A DNA stretch of 64,000 nt from Tricholoma matsutake (GCA_026075535.2 AP026542.1:5518001-5582000); one strand, 5' to 3'. Numbered from the stretch's first letter, positions 34,401 through 47,790 are shown. The notes: generated by a model not told the origin, from the letters alone. Numbers and translations are program-made.

Positions 34401-34879
34401 TGCTAGTGGCTGTCCTCAAGCTAGAGGAAGGTGTTAAAGGAGGAGTAAGGAGTGAATGACCGTGCTCTCGGTCGACACGACGGCGCCTCTGAATTTTTAA
34501 TGGTTGAGTATTAGGCATAAATAGATCATCAAAGGAGAGAGTTCCACGGTGTTCCATGGCCCATTGTAGATCAACAGGTGTCGAGCTTGAAGGTGTCGGT
34601 CCACTGTTGATAGCGAGGGGCGTCGAAGGACGTTGAAGTGGTTCGCGAGTTGCATCTTCGAATTGGGGAGGAATGGGACCAGAATGAGGTGGAAACCTAG
34701 GGAGAGTATTTGAATGCCGGTAGCACACATAAGTGACATGCGACCAACCAGATGTTTGGTAGTGAGGGGGAGTGTTGAAGACGGGGAGGTTGAACACGAG
34801 TAGGCTTACTTGTGTCGAGATTATCTCTAGGTCGGGCAGCAAGTATACTAGAGGAAGAGGTAGTTGAAGAGGTAGACAT
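31422..34879 (-). CDS. Mei2-like RNA-binding protein with C-terminal RRM_2
   Basis: RNA-binding protein of the Mei2 class; S. pombe Mei2 controls entry to meiosis. The diagnostic C-terminal RRM (RRM_2) is clear: RTTVMIKNIPNKMSDKDLIAF, DFLYLRMDFQN, then after an intron GYAFVNFIDVQDLL and a tail starting MDEREAWRPKIF. Two less conserved RRM-like parts lie upstream (near 34130: GVFVRCQKSHGIVMLAFFD; near 33480: VFHVEYYDLRHANSAYAAL). A long Pro/Ser/Gly-rich linker occupies about 32270-33400. Exon 1 is 34879-34749 (MSTSSTTSSSSILAARPRD), exon 2 starts 34696. The stop is at 31422. Frames join at normal splice sites and I see no damage. Confidence 0.88.
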
Positions 34880-35524
34880 GGTTAGGTGGGGATGAAGATG
34901 CCCGTGCAGGACGCAAGAAGGGATATAGAAGAAAAGGAATTGTAGGATGGGAAGAACGGAGATGGAACCAGGGTAGAATTGTTAATTAAGGTGTCCAATT
35001 GACGTCAAAGAGCCCGGAGAAGCCTCCAGGTCGCCATCGATGGCGAGTCACAGAACACTTGCAAGGATTTGCGGATCTGGAAGTTCCTCTGGTGGCGCGC
35101 CGTTGCTAAGCAGATATAACCTCGACAGACAGTAAACTTGTTGCAAACCAAGCATGGTGGTAGCACCACAAGGCGGCAAAATCCCCAGCGAGGAATGCTA
35201 GATCGAGCAGGCAGCCTGACTGATTTATCCCTTCAAAACGCTGATCACGACTGCAGATATAGCAAGGAAGATGCCTAAACGAAATCATCGCAGGTAAGGC
35301 GCTTGATATGCTTATTCCCAAACAGGCCACAGAAACTCCTATACTGCTTCATCGTTACGAGTCTTCGAACAAGAGAATTCATCGATGGAACACCTTCGAT
35401 CTCGGTTTTTGGAGAGCTGGCTCCGAGTCCAATGTCCATTGCATGTTCTCGACCATACGCCGCTTTGTTCCTATTTGTTCTTAGGCAAAGTTCGTGGTCA
35501 CATGACTTACACTTTCCCTGCAAG
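34880..35524. other. intergenic 645 bp between divergent genes, no gene assigned
   Basis: Promoter region of the Mei2-like gene (-) and the bS6m gene (+). Short frames occur on the minus strand, one with KCKSCDHELCLR (35523-35275), but none has a proper start with splice-consistent continuation or a recognised family. Confidence 0.45.
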
Positions 35525-36007
35525 ATGCCACTCTACCAGATGTTGTGTATTACAGCTCACTATACCGAATATGTACGTACCAATGTAGCTTCTACCAATT
35601 TCAAACCTAAATGTTCTGCTCTAGAAACATATCAAGGAGTTGGCTCGTCAAACGGCCACTCATGTGATGAACGCGAGGGGTGTCGTTCGCAGCATCAACT
35701 CATGGGGAACACTTATTCTACCCCAACGGATGAAAAGACATGGCGAGATTCATTCGACGGGAGAGTGCGTAGCGTTTTTCCATCGTCACTTACTCATAAC
35801 TGATGCGTTCACAGCTACTGGACGTTACACTTTGATACCGCCCCACGAACCCTACGTTCGCTGAATTCCATTATGCGTCGAGATCCACGTGTTATTCGCT
35901 GGACGATACTCAAGTTGGGCGATAAAGTAGAGGACGTAACAGCAGAGGGATCGAAACTACTCAGACTCAAAGGCGAGACTTCTCAGGTGTCAAGCATCGC
36001 TATTTAG
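35525..36007 (+). CDS. mitochondrial small ribosomal subunit protein bS6m
   Basis: Three exons as read: 35525-35572 (MPLYQMLCITAHYTEY), 35625-35764 (KHIKELARQTATHVMNARGV), 35815-36007 (YWTLHFDTAPRTL, MRRDPRVIRWTILKLGD). They join in phase to 126 residues. The strand-helix-strand order, the GVVRSINSWGTLILPQRMKR middle and the RDPRVIRW motif match ribosomal protein S6 of mitochondria (yeast Mrp17). It would act in the mitoribosome. Converges with the HAD gene (about 150 bp). Confidence 0.88.
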
Positions 36008-36158
36008 TACAGAGCGCTCTTAGGGTTGGTCTTGAAGGGACACTCATCGTGGGGGAAGGTGACGCTAATAACCATTCCATACATCCGGATGGCAGACGAC
36101 ATTTCCATACACATCACGGGGATGACATTGACCTCTGCGCCAAATATCCGCCTTGGCG

Positions 36159-37182
36159 TTACTGATGGGACCTCACCCATTGTATCACCTCATCCAAATT
36201 CTTCACAGCTTGAACTGCATTCCCTTGCTCTTGGGGAGGTTTATGCGCCTGTTCTCCATCAAGTCCCGAGCGCTGCAGCAATAGCGCTGTCATTCCTGCA
36301 GCCAATGCACCATTGTAGTCACTATATTGAATCGCCGTAAGAATGGAGAGTTGAACAGAACTTGTGCTCACGATTCCAGTTCATCGCCAACATGCAAGCA
36401 TTCCTCCGGCATGATAGGGTTTCTGCCCTGGCGTTCCACCATTTGACTCGCCTGCGAGATGGCATTCAAGAAAATCTGGGGAGAAGGTTTTTCAAATCCC
36501 TCTTCCTCACTGAGAACAACTGGATTGAGGAGCGAAGGAAGCTCGAGGTCCTTCAATACTGCACCTGCTTACCAGATTAGTACAGGTAACCAGCATTCTG
36601 TGCGATAAAGTGAACCACCTACGTAGACGGGAGTCTGAATTACTGATTACTGCAGTCATGATGCCCATCTCTCCCAAACATTGCACTATTACAGGAATTA
36701 TATGGATCATACATAATGCAGTGGAGTGGCTGGCGTACCAGTAGGGATCGTGTCATCAAATGCTCTGTATCCTTCTTTAGAGCCAAACCGCGTCATCAGA
36801 CGCGAAACAATTGTCGACAAAGATGCGTCGAGCGCTGGCGTCACGCTTGAGTACGCGTCAGATCATCAGTCATGCGCAACTAACCTTTAGGATCTGCGCC
36901 TGCTCCTAAAGCAGTTCTTTTTATGACTTCAGACCACCATGCTTGAGAACCTTTGCCATACACTGGCTGCTCAGACTCAAACGCTATACCAAACGCATGA
37001 GGCACTCAAAAGGACAAGTGCAAGCATTTCTTACCGACCCTAAACGATCGTCGAAGGGCCTCTGGATCGAGGACGCCGATGTAAGGTGCAAAAGTCTGTG
37101 AGTATTGAACATGGACAGGAAGACGAGGAGTGATAATCGTGTAGAGTGCGTCAAACGTGACTAGGCGTATTGGAGGGAACAT
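36159..37182 (-). CDS. HAD-superfamily (HDHD3-like) hydrolase
   Basis: Start ATG at 37182 (MFPPIRLVTFDALYTI). Later motifs: VISNSDSRLR (motif II Ser), EEEGFEKPSPQIF (motif III Lys) and LHVGDELESDYNGALAAGM (motif IV, split by an intron with GTGAGC donor and ATATAG acceptor). The protein ends EVIQWVRSHQ at 36159. Six or so exons. The first motif reads FDALYT; the second acidic residue that acts as general acid/base in active HAD phosphatases seems missing, so catalysis is uncertain. Substrate unknown. Confidence 0.75.
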
Positions 37183-37413
37183 TGTTTAGCCTCAGAGAAC
37201 GTTACTTCAGGAACGAAATACATAGTAGCAGGAAGTTTTATAGAGAGCCTTAGTGACTGCCTAGTGCAAGTCTGGAACAATCCATTAGTCTGCCACTTGC
37301 CCAAGTAGCCAGCCTCACACACATATATGCATCAGCATTGCGTATCGAGCCAAAAAATTGCCAAATAAATATTCGCCTCTGCTAATTAATGACAGTCAAA
37401 TCTCCCATCACAT

Positions 37414-40400
37414 CTACTCATCGTCTTCTACATCACCAAACTCGAACATACCCAATCGAGCGCGCTTAGCGGCCAAAACAGACTTTTGGAGCTTCTCGGT
37501 GACTTGCGGGTACGATGCAAAGTATTTGCAATTTTTGCGATCCAGCACAGCGACACCCTCGCTCAGCAAATCAGCGTTGATGCATGCAAAGGGATCGTTA
37601 GCGACAGCAGGATCTGTCGGGTCTATCAAGCGAAGGTGGAGGAGAGACCCTTCCTTGTAGTCAATGATAGCCACAAGTTGACGTCCTTCGCACATCGCCC
37701 GGAACCGGTCGATAGCTTCTTGGTGATACTCGCTCTCAGGACCAGCAAGTTTCACGAAGCTGAAGAACAGATCAGCCAGCCCAATCTTGGTTACAAGGAA
37801 TGGAAGGCAAACCTCAAACGGGCATCTTGTGCCTGCCCTGGAAGTGAGCGGAACTTGGGGTCCAATGGTCGAATATTCGAATAGGAAACTGTATCTTGAT
37901 TGCCATAATCTATGAATGTGACCTCTGCTTCCTTCTTCACGGGCGAGGCCCGGCGAATTATGGCTCTATACCACGCGCCATCGGAGAATTTGGCGGAGAC
38001 CAAGTCGCCTCCCTTTGGGACGATGCCTGCCGAAGTAGCCATTGGTGACTGATGATGTATGGAGAATTCTCGCATAAGTTTTTCCAGAGACGCAATCCCT
38101 ACAGCATTACAATTAGCAACTGTTATAACAGTCTATGTTAGCACACCTTCTGTATTCAGAATCTGCACCGAAAATGCGAAACCATTTCGAACCCGAACAT
38201 CACTAACAATTACGTCGAGGTACTCGGAGCTGAGGGGTCCCATTTCATTGGTGTCAGCTTGCGCTTCTGCAACTTTCTCTGCTTCCTCGTCGTATGTACT
38301 CCAGATCTGACACTTTATCCTCAGAAAGACAGAAAATGAGCAATCTCGTGGAACACTAACATTCCGCTTTGCCTGCCTTGCTTCAGCCTATACAAATCAA
38401 TTAGGCTTATCCACAAAACAAAACAAAAAAGAACAAGAACTCGGTTCACCTCAGCCTCATACAATTGTGCGCTCCATGACAGACTATCGGCAGAGAATGA
38501 GTGGACCGTTGCCAACCCCTCTTTCACTAGGGTGATCGCAACATTTTCGGATTTGTTCAGATAAAGAGCACCAATAAACCCTCCCGATTTATCTACGCTG
38601 TCCACTTCAAACTCCACATCGCGTTGCATATATCTGCGAGTTGCAAACTCAGACGCTTCTGCTCCAAAAGGGTCACCTTTCTCCGATGGATTACGGGCGG
38701 TACGTGGTGCTCGAATACCTGGGGGGCAATGAAGCGACGGAGACAATTATTCAACGGAAGACGAACCACCAAGGACTAATGTCAGGGTTTGATTATCTTT
38801 GGGAAGGAATATCCTGCAACAGAAGTCAGGAGATTCAGGCAGTCAATCCCTTCATACACTGACTTGAATCTCGACCCTGCCGCAACATATTCCACAGCAG
38901 CAGGCATTCTTCCTACTCGCTTGAATGCATTGAGGAACGGTGTCGCGCGGTTGCTCGACTGAAGAACCATCAATTCGGCATAATTAAGTGAGACTATCAT
39001 ACGTACTTCTGAGATATTCAATGGTTGCTTCGCAGCGGGGATCTCTTTTCCGGAATGGATCCCTCGCGTCTCGGCAACTGCGCTGAGATATATAATATAA
39101 CGAGCGTCGATATGGATCCTTTACGACAACTCACGAATGCTCTGCAGCCATAAGTTTGTCATAATCGGGTGACCGATCTTCATCGTCACGTCTATGGCGA
39201 ACAACGCTGGCCAGACCCTTGTCAATCAGTTGTTCGGCAACATTGCTGTAGTGATAGATCAGTGGTGTGCAATGATGGTATATTTGCAACTGACGTATTC
39301 TGCCCACCGTAACGTATGGTTGCACATTCACGCTCTTCGAAGTCTCCTTCGCGAGGCCTGACGAAGTCAATGCTAACTTTGACGTTCTTCCCAATCAGCT
39401 TCCTGCGCAAGAATTCCTTAGCTTCATTGGCATAAAATGTTTGCTTGGGATCAGAAAGCCTGAAGACAGATCAGATCGGGTACAACGTCAAGTGGTCACT
39501 GCCTTACTTAGGCCCCCTAGTTGAACTTAACTGTAACCTACGTTCTTTTCCAGATTCCTTCTCAACTACCGAGAGTTGATCTCCACTCCATACGCGTATA
39601 ACTGTGGCTTCAAACACTTTGCTGGAGCCGTTAGCGGTCGCGGTCGCGATCCCATTCCCATTCGCGACAGCGGAGGCAGGTATATTGGCATATAGACAAG
39701 CCCGCCTTTCTTTGGCTGCCTTTTCTGCAGCACGAAGTCGCTCCATCCCCCCCGTGCTGGCCAACATGCCAGCATGCCAATCAACAACACGTGCTAAACC
39801 AGCCGCAACCAGATGCTCCGCCACATTTCCTGCGGGATGAAGGACTGATTGGGGTAACAACAAGACAAGTCAGGTAGACGGGAAAAGAAATGGGAGCAGT
39901 TGTATCCACCTGTGCCAATAAATATGCTAGCCGGGGCAGCATTGCCATTTGACCCCGATTGGAATGGCGCGGCAACCGAATTAGGTAAAGACAATATTTG
40001 CACCCGTACTGGACGTTGCAGTAGGCGAGATTCAGTGAAAAATTTGGCCTAGAGAGAAGATATCCAACATATTACGAAAGTTGCAAATAGCACCTACTTC
40101 TTCACCCCAAGACTCTGAAGGCTCGCCTTGCTTACTAGATACACGAGGACTCCGTACGCCAGCCAAGGCAACATTGACAATCTGATGGTTCCCATCAGGC
40201 ATGAAGAGGCGTAATCGTAGTGTTGTTCCATCTCTGACTTGCTCGACAATCGCTATATCCAAGAGGTCAAGGGATAGTCGTTTGACTTATAAAAGGTTTA
40301 CCATCTATTGATTTTCCTTTCCACTCAGTCACGAATGCTTGCGAATCCTCTGGCATGGTGTAGTAAATGGCACGTGCCTAAGACTCTCTGTCACTTTACG

Positions 40401-41068
40401 AAAAATGAAACAGGACGTTACAGACCTGGGGCCCATGAGGATTCCAAAGACCTTTTGCTGCAATTTTTGCTTCGTTTTCCATATCTCTCTTCCTCAGGTC
40501 TTCATCGGTCGGTTCCCGTTTGATTTCCTTAAGTTTGCCCCAGCCATTTTTCAGCAGCTCAGATGCCAGGTCAAGGCCTCCGATTTCTGCATTACCGATA
40601 TCACGTGGAACGTCATCATTGGAGTGTAGGGAATGGGTCGATGTAAAAGATATCTCCTTCCCGACAGCAAAAGCACGCATGAACTCGCGAGACTCGAATG
40701 CCCATGGCTTGATAATTGGCAATATTTAGCATAAGTCTTACACCTGACAAATAAATGCACCTCGTCGTCCCGGGTGGATGTACCGAGCCTTGGAGCTGTA
40801 ACATCCGCAAGATGTAGAACTCTGGGGTCCTATTAAGTGAGGTCGTTGTAAGAATAGCAAATATACCTCTCTTTTGGTGGTTGACCCTGAGGTCCAGGGC
40901 GACCCCGAAGAACGAGAGAATCACCAGAGGTTACAGCTATGCTCAACAAAGAGATCAGAAATAATTTTAGGGGGAGATGCTGATAATATATCTACATTTC
41001 ACGATCTGGAATGGTACTTAGCATCGAGAACAAAGAAAAGACATCGCACGAACAGCTTTCATAGACAT
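37414..41068 (-). CDS. Tudor staphylococcal nuclease (Tudor-SN, SND1/p100)
   Basis: Multi-domain RNA-associated protein (transcription, splicing, RNA decay and stress granules in animals and plants). Reads [20 protein letters not shown] at the first SN domain, repeated SN-like modules (for example [19 protein letters not shown] near 40240, [20 protein letters not shown] near 39600), then a Tudor domain ([32 protein letters not shown] near 37930) and a final partial SN module ([11 protein letters not shown], ending in an acidic tail). Start taken at 41068 (MSMKAV), with a 113-nt first intron; this is the least certain limit. About ten exons with normal short introns. Confidence 0.92.
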
Positions 41069-41316
41069 TTTTATATCAGTAACGGGAAAAGATGTTGGGT
41101 AGATCCGGGAAGGTATGTTGCAGTAGTATAGTGAGAGACTTGCCAGCTGATCTCTTCGGTCAATGATCATGTGATTTAGTCACACCGTGGAAAGGATTGT
41201 GCCCTTCTCGAGGATGCAGATGGGAGACATGTACATACAGATATTTGGTAGTGTAAGTACATGTCCGATCGCGAGTCTATAAAACAATGCAATTGAAGTG
41301 ACACCAGACTCCAAAG

Positions 41317-42904
41317 TCAGCAAGTACATGTATGATAGGCCGAGGTTGAAAAAAGGTCCAAGAATTTCCTACTTGCCTGCCTCACCCACCGGCAAGGCGA
41401 GAGGGCAGAAGAATCACCGACAGCGGGAGATGTTGCACGCAACCATTCCTTAGGTTCGGAAATGTCGCAAAGTATCCAAGGGTTCCGCTGTACAGATACA
41501 AAGTTAGGGTTGAGGAATAAGAAATTGGATTGCGCGCACTTTTATTTCTAGAAGAGTGACCCTACTTCGAGGGTCTTTCTGTAACATCCGATTCAACAAG
41601 CCAACGACCATGAAGCCTTCACTGTTTGGGTCTCTGGGATGTCTGCCACCTGTCGAGGCTCTTTCTGCACCCATTGTGTCGTCGACAACCCAATCCTGAG
41701 TGCAGATCTGGTTATATAGCACAAATTCATTGTGATACACGTTTGCATTAGTAGAGACAGGAACGTTGAACGGAGTGTGCCCAAAAAGGAAGCAATATAA
41801 GGTCACGGCAAGTGACCAGATGTCAATGGCCTTCGTTACAGGAGGGCGTTTCCGTGGCATAGAGTTTATAGCATCTTGGACAGTAGCCAAGCTTGATACT
41901 GATGCCAAGGTGTCCGAAGACGTAGCGGGTGACAGTTTGATCCCATCATCCGCAAACCAGACTACCTCTGGAGCAAGAAAAGACGGTGTGCCGATTCTTT
42001 TCAAGAGATCATTTTCAGGAAACAGCGTAACATCATCAGGATGAAGCCCCTTTCTCGACAGCGATCCTTGGATAGTGGAGCTGAAGTGCGAAACACCGAA
42101 GTCGATTATCTTGACCACGGCACGATCACTTGTCCACAGAAGGTTGGCCGGTTTGATGTCGCGATGTATGATTCCCTGGTGGTGCACTACGACCAGAAGA
42201 GATGGTTTAGCGCCGTGCAAATAGTTAAGCGGCATTACGCACAATATTCAAGCCCTAAAATGACATCTCGGAGAATACGTCGAGTCTGCCGCGTAGATAA
42301 TATGGGTTGGTGCTGTCCATTTGTCCACTGCACTTGACCGCCCGACAGATACTCCATGGCTGTTAAGAGCATGATGCCCACATCAAAGCAAACAGTCGAG
42401 AAAGTGTAGTCTTCAGGATGACGTGTTGAGATGTCAAAGTTTTGGCTCACCTAAGAATATCTTATCTTGTTGAGGATCATCTATGACCTCGAATAAACGA
42501 ACAATGTTTGCATGACGGCACTTTTTCATCACAGCTATCTCTTTGCGAATGCTGTGTTCGGTACTGCTGAGGGGCGGCCTGTCCCCCGTATTTTGGCGAT
42601 GATTCCTCCTTAATAGTTTGATTTTGTCTCGAGGGCTATTTCGTTTCACTACTTTCAATGCCTACGGTTGTGGAACGTCTGGTATTGTGGGGATGGAGCT
42701 TCTGCAGAAATGACACACCATTTCACGCCCATTCGCATCTTCGTCTGTGCATAAGAAAACCTCTCCATGCTGACCCTTCCCTATTCTGTCACCGCGGAGA
42801 TATTGGTTGATCTTGCGACGTCGGCCCTCCAACGTCAGGTACGATGTTAACCTTACTGGTTCCGAGTATGGGGCGAAATCCTGAGACGGGCTAGTGGTGG
42901 CCAT
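41317..42904 (-). CDS. CaMKK/Elm1/Sak1-like Ser/Thr protein kinase
   Basis: Upstream kinase type that activates AMPK/Snf1-class kinases in yeasts. Reads IGKGQHGEVFLC (Gly loop), ALKVVKRNSPRDK after an intron (catalytic Lys), EIAVMKKCRHANIVRLFEVIDD, IIHRDIKPANLLW (catalytic loop), KIIDFGVSHF (DFG), GTPSFLAPEVVW (APE) with a long insert after it, and IWSLAVTLYCFLFGHTPF. The order and HANIVRLFEVIDDP resemble CaMKK/Elm1. The last exon ends with NPWILCDISEPKEWLRATSP and stops at 41317-41319. Start chosen at 42904 (MATTSPSQDF); a frame extending to 43027 is open but looks like leader. Confidence 0.85.
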
Positions 42905-43365
42905 TAGGGGTCTCTTACAAGATGTGTCCACTGGAAGTCTTATGGCCCATGGGAGATCGAAGAATGTTAGATTCCGCGAAATCATCATTCGATCAAATAT
43001 CAACTTCTTCTCAGTGGCACAATTCACTACGTAAATTTATTATTCTGTACCTCGACCACCAAGTTATTGTCAAGAGGATGCTGGAACCCCATTCTCCACC
43101 AGACCCTCGATACTGGATGATTCTCTCAGGTAATAATGCTAATCTATCTATCGTAACCATCAGCACAAGTCGAATCGAAAACTTCCTGTGCGACAATCGG
43201 CCTTCAACCGCGGACGATATGTACTCCGTCTGACCTATACCAGACAAGGAATAGGACCAAGTACGGAGGTACGGCATGACCACCGGGGGCGAGTGGAAGA
43301 GCAGTTGACTCCGGAGTCGGGAACATTCCACCCGTGTTACGAGAGTGCTTTAGCCTGAAGCCTGG
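42905..43365. other. intergenic between UPF2 end and kinase start
   Basis: 461 bp upstream of the kinase gene. Open frames of about 100 codons occur on both strands without recognisable content; I treat them as chance. Confidence 0.55.
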
Positions 43366-46300
43366 TTATCCATACCGGATCTTGATAGCACCAGTGCGGT
43401 TGCGAACCTCCAAAGCTGCAAGGCCGATATTGTTGAGCGGGAGAAACGAAGGATGTATTCAGATACCTTTCATTTCCTCGGCTTCCTCTCGCTGCTCATA
43501 ATCAAGCACCAGACGTTTCAATTCTTGTTGTTCTTCCTTGTCGTGTAACTGGGCCGAGCGAGTGTGTACAGCCAGGGCTGATGTAGCTGGCACGGCCAAC
43601 TGACGGGCCTGGAAATATTGTTCGATGTGTGAAACAAAAGAAGGTGACATGACGTACATGTTGTTTGTTTCCACGTCGGGTGATGACAGTGAAGCTCATG
43701 ACATCTTGCCCGTCGACCTCAGATCCATCACCGTCTTCGTCAGGTTCATCAACTCTCTTTTTGCGGATATTGGGAGGAAGGACGGCTGAATCCCAAAGCG
43801 CTAATGCGGTCTTCTTATCGACTTTCCTTGATTCCGCCGACGTGTCTGTTACCATTTTTGCAAGCTCTTTCGCAAATTCAGCCTCGGCTTCATCAGAAGG
43901 ACCGAGATTCTCTTGAAGGTTGTTGCCAGCAGAAAGGACTACCTCTTGATCTGGAGAAGGTGCGCGATCTTCCGTCTGGAAGTTGTGTAAGCTGCAAGAC
44001 ACGACGAGCACACTACCTCTGCTTACCGGCGAGTCTTGACTACCTAATTCGTCTTCTTCTTCCTCATCTCTCTCTTCTTCACGTCTTTCAGCTTCGTCCC
44101 CGCTGTCGTCCCCGCTGTCGTCCGCACCGGAAGCTGTGAATGATTGTTTCAGAATTCTGACCTGAGGCAACAGTTTTCTTACCTGCACTCTGGAATGCTG
44201 AGTTGAACATCTCATCGACAGCGTTCGCAGCCTCTTCAATCGTTTTGGCAAGCTCAAGCTTTGGTCGGACTGCCTTACGAGCAATTTCAGCACCTGGATG
44301 TCGATACAGGTATATTACTCACTTCGAGTGAATCAGAATACATGAAGTCGACATCCAGTGGTAGCCCTTCCTTGCAAAGAACGTAGTACTGATGAACCGT
44401 ATAGCTTTAGCAGTCAGGCAGCTCAGTTAATATGTAGTACCTGGAAGAACGTCAAGAAACTGTCCAGTTTCTTCTTTTGACTCCCACGATCGAAACACAT
44501 TCCGCATGTATCCAAAAGCACACAGACAAGTCTTACTCTGAAGAAGTCATCAGGCATGTCCAGATGAACAGTCTGGTTAGGCAACGGTCGATTCTCGGCT
44601 GTTTATGAGAAATTAGTTGGGTGGCAGATGGTAGTCGAACTAACCCACGGTGTCCAAAAGTCACTAAAGTCCAGAGTGTGTCAAACACGATACCGGAATT
44701 TAGGAGCCTGTAGATATACAGCTCCCCCAAGTACTTGACTGTGGCTACTCTTCTTTGGTTCGTACTGTAGACGTTCTGTTCTAAACCCCTTCGAATGTCT
44801 TCTAGAACTTGATCCACAACTGAGATTGCAAATCCAGGGTGGTATCGTTGCAAATCGTAGGTCAACATTGCCAGAAGGCTGATATTACCATATGTTATTT
44901 TCCAAGGTTTGGTAAAAACTTTGTGGAGCGTTCGTTGGACTTCTTCGCTGTCCCAGTTCAGCTTTCGCGTGAGCTTGAGAACCTTGTCGATAGTCTTTTT
45001 GGTCAGGACGTCATATATCAAGTGGCGAATAAAAAGTTCCATAGTTGTGCGATGTTTTTCCTGTCTTGGGGTACGTTCTGGAGGGTTGCACTGTAAAGAG
45101 AATCAAACATTATCAAAAAGCTTCTAGTTGGGCAGACACGTACTTGATAGTAGGCGTTCTCGAGAAGAAGTAACTGCCGCTGATCGAAATGTTGCATGCT
45201 TTGCTTGCGTTTCATAAGCTCCAGCTGTGGATAACATTTTTGAATTGACGAGTCCTTCACAGAAAAAAAAGCGCACCATTGTTCCGAATCTTTCAGAAGT
45301 ATCTTCGTGTCTGAGCAAGAACCTTCCGCATCCTTCCAACAGCAATGCTATATTTTCCACATTCGTTCCGGAGAAATCGCCTAAGCAGACTTTGAACACG
45401 TGTAGAATGATGTGCGGAGGAACGACACGAAATTTTGTTAAGTTTGACAAGTATGTTATATTCTACAACTTCCAGTGAGGCGTTACCTCCTTATTAGTTT
45501 AGCGAACTTACTTTGAGTCTTGTTTCCAACAATTCTTTGACCACATTTTTTTTTCGTTGAAGATATCGGAATTCTTCCTCAAGCTATAGAAGATGAGCAG
45601 CAAGTAGGCAAAAACACAGTACATCCTTACAATATATACGAGCTCCACGCCTATGTCTGGCATGTATCTGCTCAGGGTTGCAACGAGCCTTGAGTAATGA
45701 GGCAAGAGGTCTATACGATTCTTAGGAACTTGACCCAAAAACTGCGAGAGTTAACAAATTTTGACGATCAGAAGGAGAAGTGGAAGTACCTTGATAAGCC
45801 TTTTTCGGGCTGCCTTTGAATTCAAGAACGCGAAGTCAATAGCAGCTTGATCTATCAGGGCGCGATTTGTCGCGTCCGATAGACGCACGAGTAGGGCGGT
45901 CAAGAGCTGAGAAGGTCCTTGGGGGGCTAACTGGGGCGATAAGGGCGGCGTTGAGGCTTTAGGTGTTCCAGGAGTAGGCGTAGGAAATCTGTAGCAAGCG
46001 ACGTTAGCATCAATGGATCCTGAGCAGAAAATGCTTACTCTTCATCATCGGCTCCATTATCCAGCTCGCCATTTGCAAGAGAATCAGACGGCCCCTCCTG
46101 ATCAAGCTTCTGCAGCTCTTCTTCCAGCTTTCTGACTTCTTCTTTTTCGCGATCGATTCGTTCCTTCTCTTTCTCGTTGTCTTTGTCGCCTTCTTCTTCC
46201 GCCGTATGATCGATGCCCAAGACACTACTCGGCACGAAATCCTTCAAATCCTGCAAATCTTCGAAAAACCTACGCTCTTCCTCATCCTCCCACTTCCCTC

Positions 46301-47656
46301 CAGTCACCATTATCTCGTCTGTATCATCCGTGAGCAAGTTGGGATTGTTTGACCCTATTAGAATAGAATCTGATTTTTGGGACATTGTCGGTAGCGAAGG
46401 AAGCGATAGATAAAGCAATTCGGAGAGACTAAAAGTGTGAGTCTAGGAGCAAGGCCTTTTCAATGCGGGCAAGACTTACGATTGGCAGCTCGCCAGTAGT
46501 TTTTCGTAACTTTTGGTCATTTTCTCGTATGCTTGCTGGCGGTCTTCGAAGATTTCTCCAGAACGGATATAAGCTTCATGATTACGTTTGTCTTGTTCCT
46601 GGAGTCTCTGGGTAGATGTTGTTAGGCAAACTGTGTTGTGAATGTAGGTATGGAAGAAACAAACTTTATGCTCGATGACTAGCTTTTTGCACACGCTATC
46701 ATAATATCCCTCACACATGCGCTTGAAACGGTCGCGAATATCTTGTTCAACCAACTCATCGTCTTCTTTAGCCAGTGCTGGGAATGTCCCGTCAGGCTCA
46801 CTTCGTGACTCTAAGTCTGACGAAATCTGTTTGGAGGGGACTGGGGGCATTATCCCAAGATACGGACGTGAATATGACTTGAGGAAAGTTGTTAGAAGGG
46901 GCAATGATGACAAAGTTGAGTCATTCGACAACTGCACAAAAGTAAAATTAGCATTTATATGCTACCAAGCTTGGCATGTCGATTTACGAGTTCTTTCAAT
47001 GATTTCATAATCCATTCTCCACCACTCCTCGCAAGACCGTCTTGGATTACGCCGACCAATGCCAATTCAGAACATACACGAAGGACCGGACGTTGTCGTG
47101 CAACGCGAGCTGCATCCTCCTTTTCTCGCTGCTCAGAGACCATGGCAGTCAGAGAAGCGCGGTTTGGAGCACTGATGGCTGAGGACATAGCCGACACAAG
47201 AGCTGGGGTAAAAGATTTCCGAAAACGTTGATGCAAAGAAGATATCACCTAACCACGTCATCGATACGAATATAAGCAATGCAAAGAGCCAGGACGCACT
47301 TCGACAGCGGCCCACACATCCTTCTCAGTCTTACATCGCGCAATACCTTCGATAATAGCACCCGCAATCTCGTCGATGTATTTTTCAAGTGTTAGGGACT
47401 CGATGTCTTTGAGAATCTGGTCCCGATTATCAGCAGCCAAAGATTGTCGGATACGTTTGATGAGGGCGGTATGGCGTTTTAAAGAAGAGTCCTTAGATGA
47501 CTCTGCTCCAACTGTCGTATCCAGAATTCACTAAGTCCATAACGCGGGTCACATACCATGCACATCAGGACTGAGATTGGACTCCCTGAGTTTGATGCGT
47601 TTTGCATGTCGAGATTTCTCGTCCTCTGTTTTCCCTGCCTGGGTAGCATTCTCCAT
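43366..47656 (-). CDS. UPF2: nonsense-mediated mRNA decay factor Upf2
   Basis: Scaffold linking Upf1 to Upf3 and the exon junction complex. Three MIF4G-like parts are seen. The first begins LKRHTALIKRIRQSLAAD. The second is around 45,300-45,900, with NKFRVVPPHIILHVFKVCLG. The third runs LLAMLTYDLQRYHPGFAISV then KYLGELYIYRLLNSGIVFDT. Acidic stretches separate them (SGDDSGDEAERREEERDEEE near 44100). The C-terminal Upf1-binding part has VMSFTVITRRGNKQ, then after an intron QARQLAVPATSALAVHTRSA and LKRLVLDYEQREEAEEMK. Start at 47656 (MENATQAGKTEDEK), stop at 43366. At least 15 exons by frame changes with consensus donors. Diverges from the ATRIP-like gene by 134 bp. Confidence 0.93.
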
Positions 47657-47790
47657 TCGAGTCTGGGGGACCGTGGCGTCCAAAGAGAGAGTCGTGACAC
47701 AGTTCAGCGTATTATGTAAGCCTCACCGATGCTGTTCCATTACAACTGCTGTTTTTGTTGTCTCAAACTGACTCATTTCACATATGGACC

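Noticed and set aside
35275..35523. Minus frame with KCKSCDHELCLR, possible zinc protein
   Set aside because: It starts at a non-ATG codon, overlaps the bS6m start, and has no second motif.
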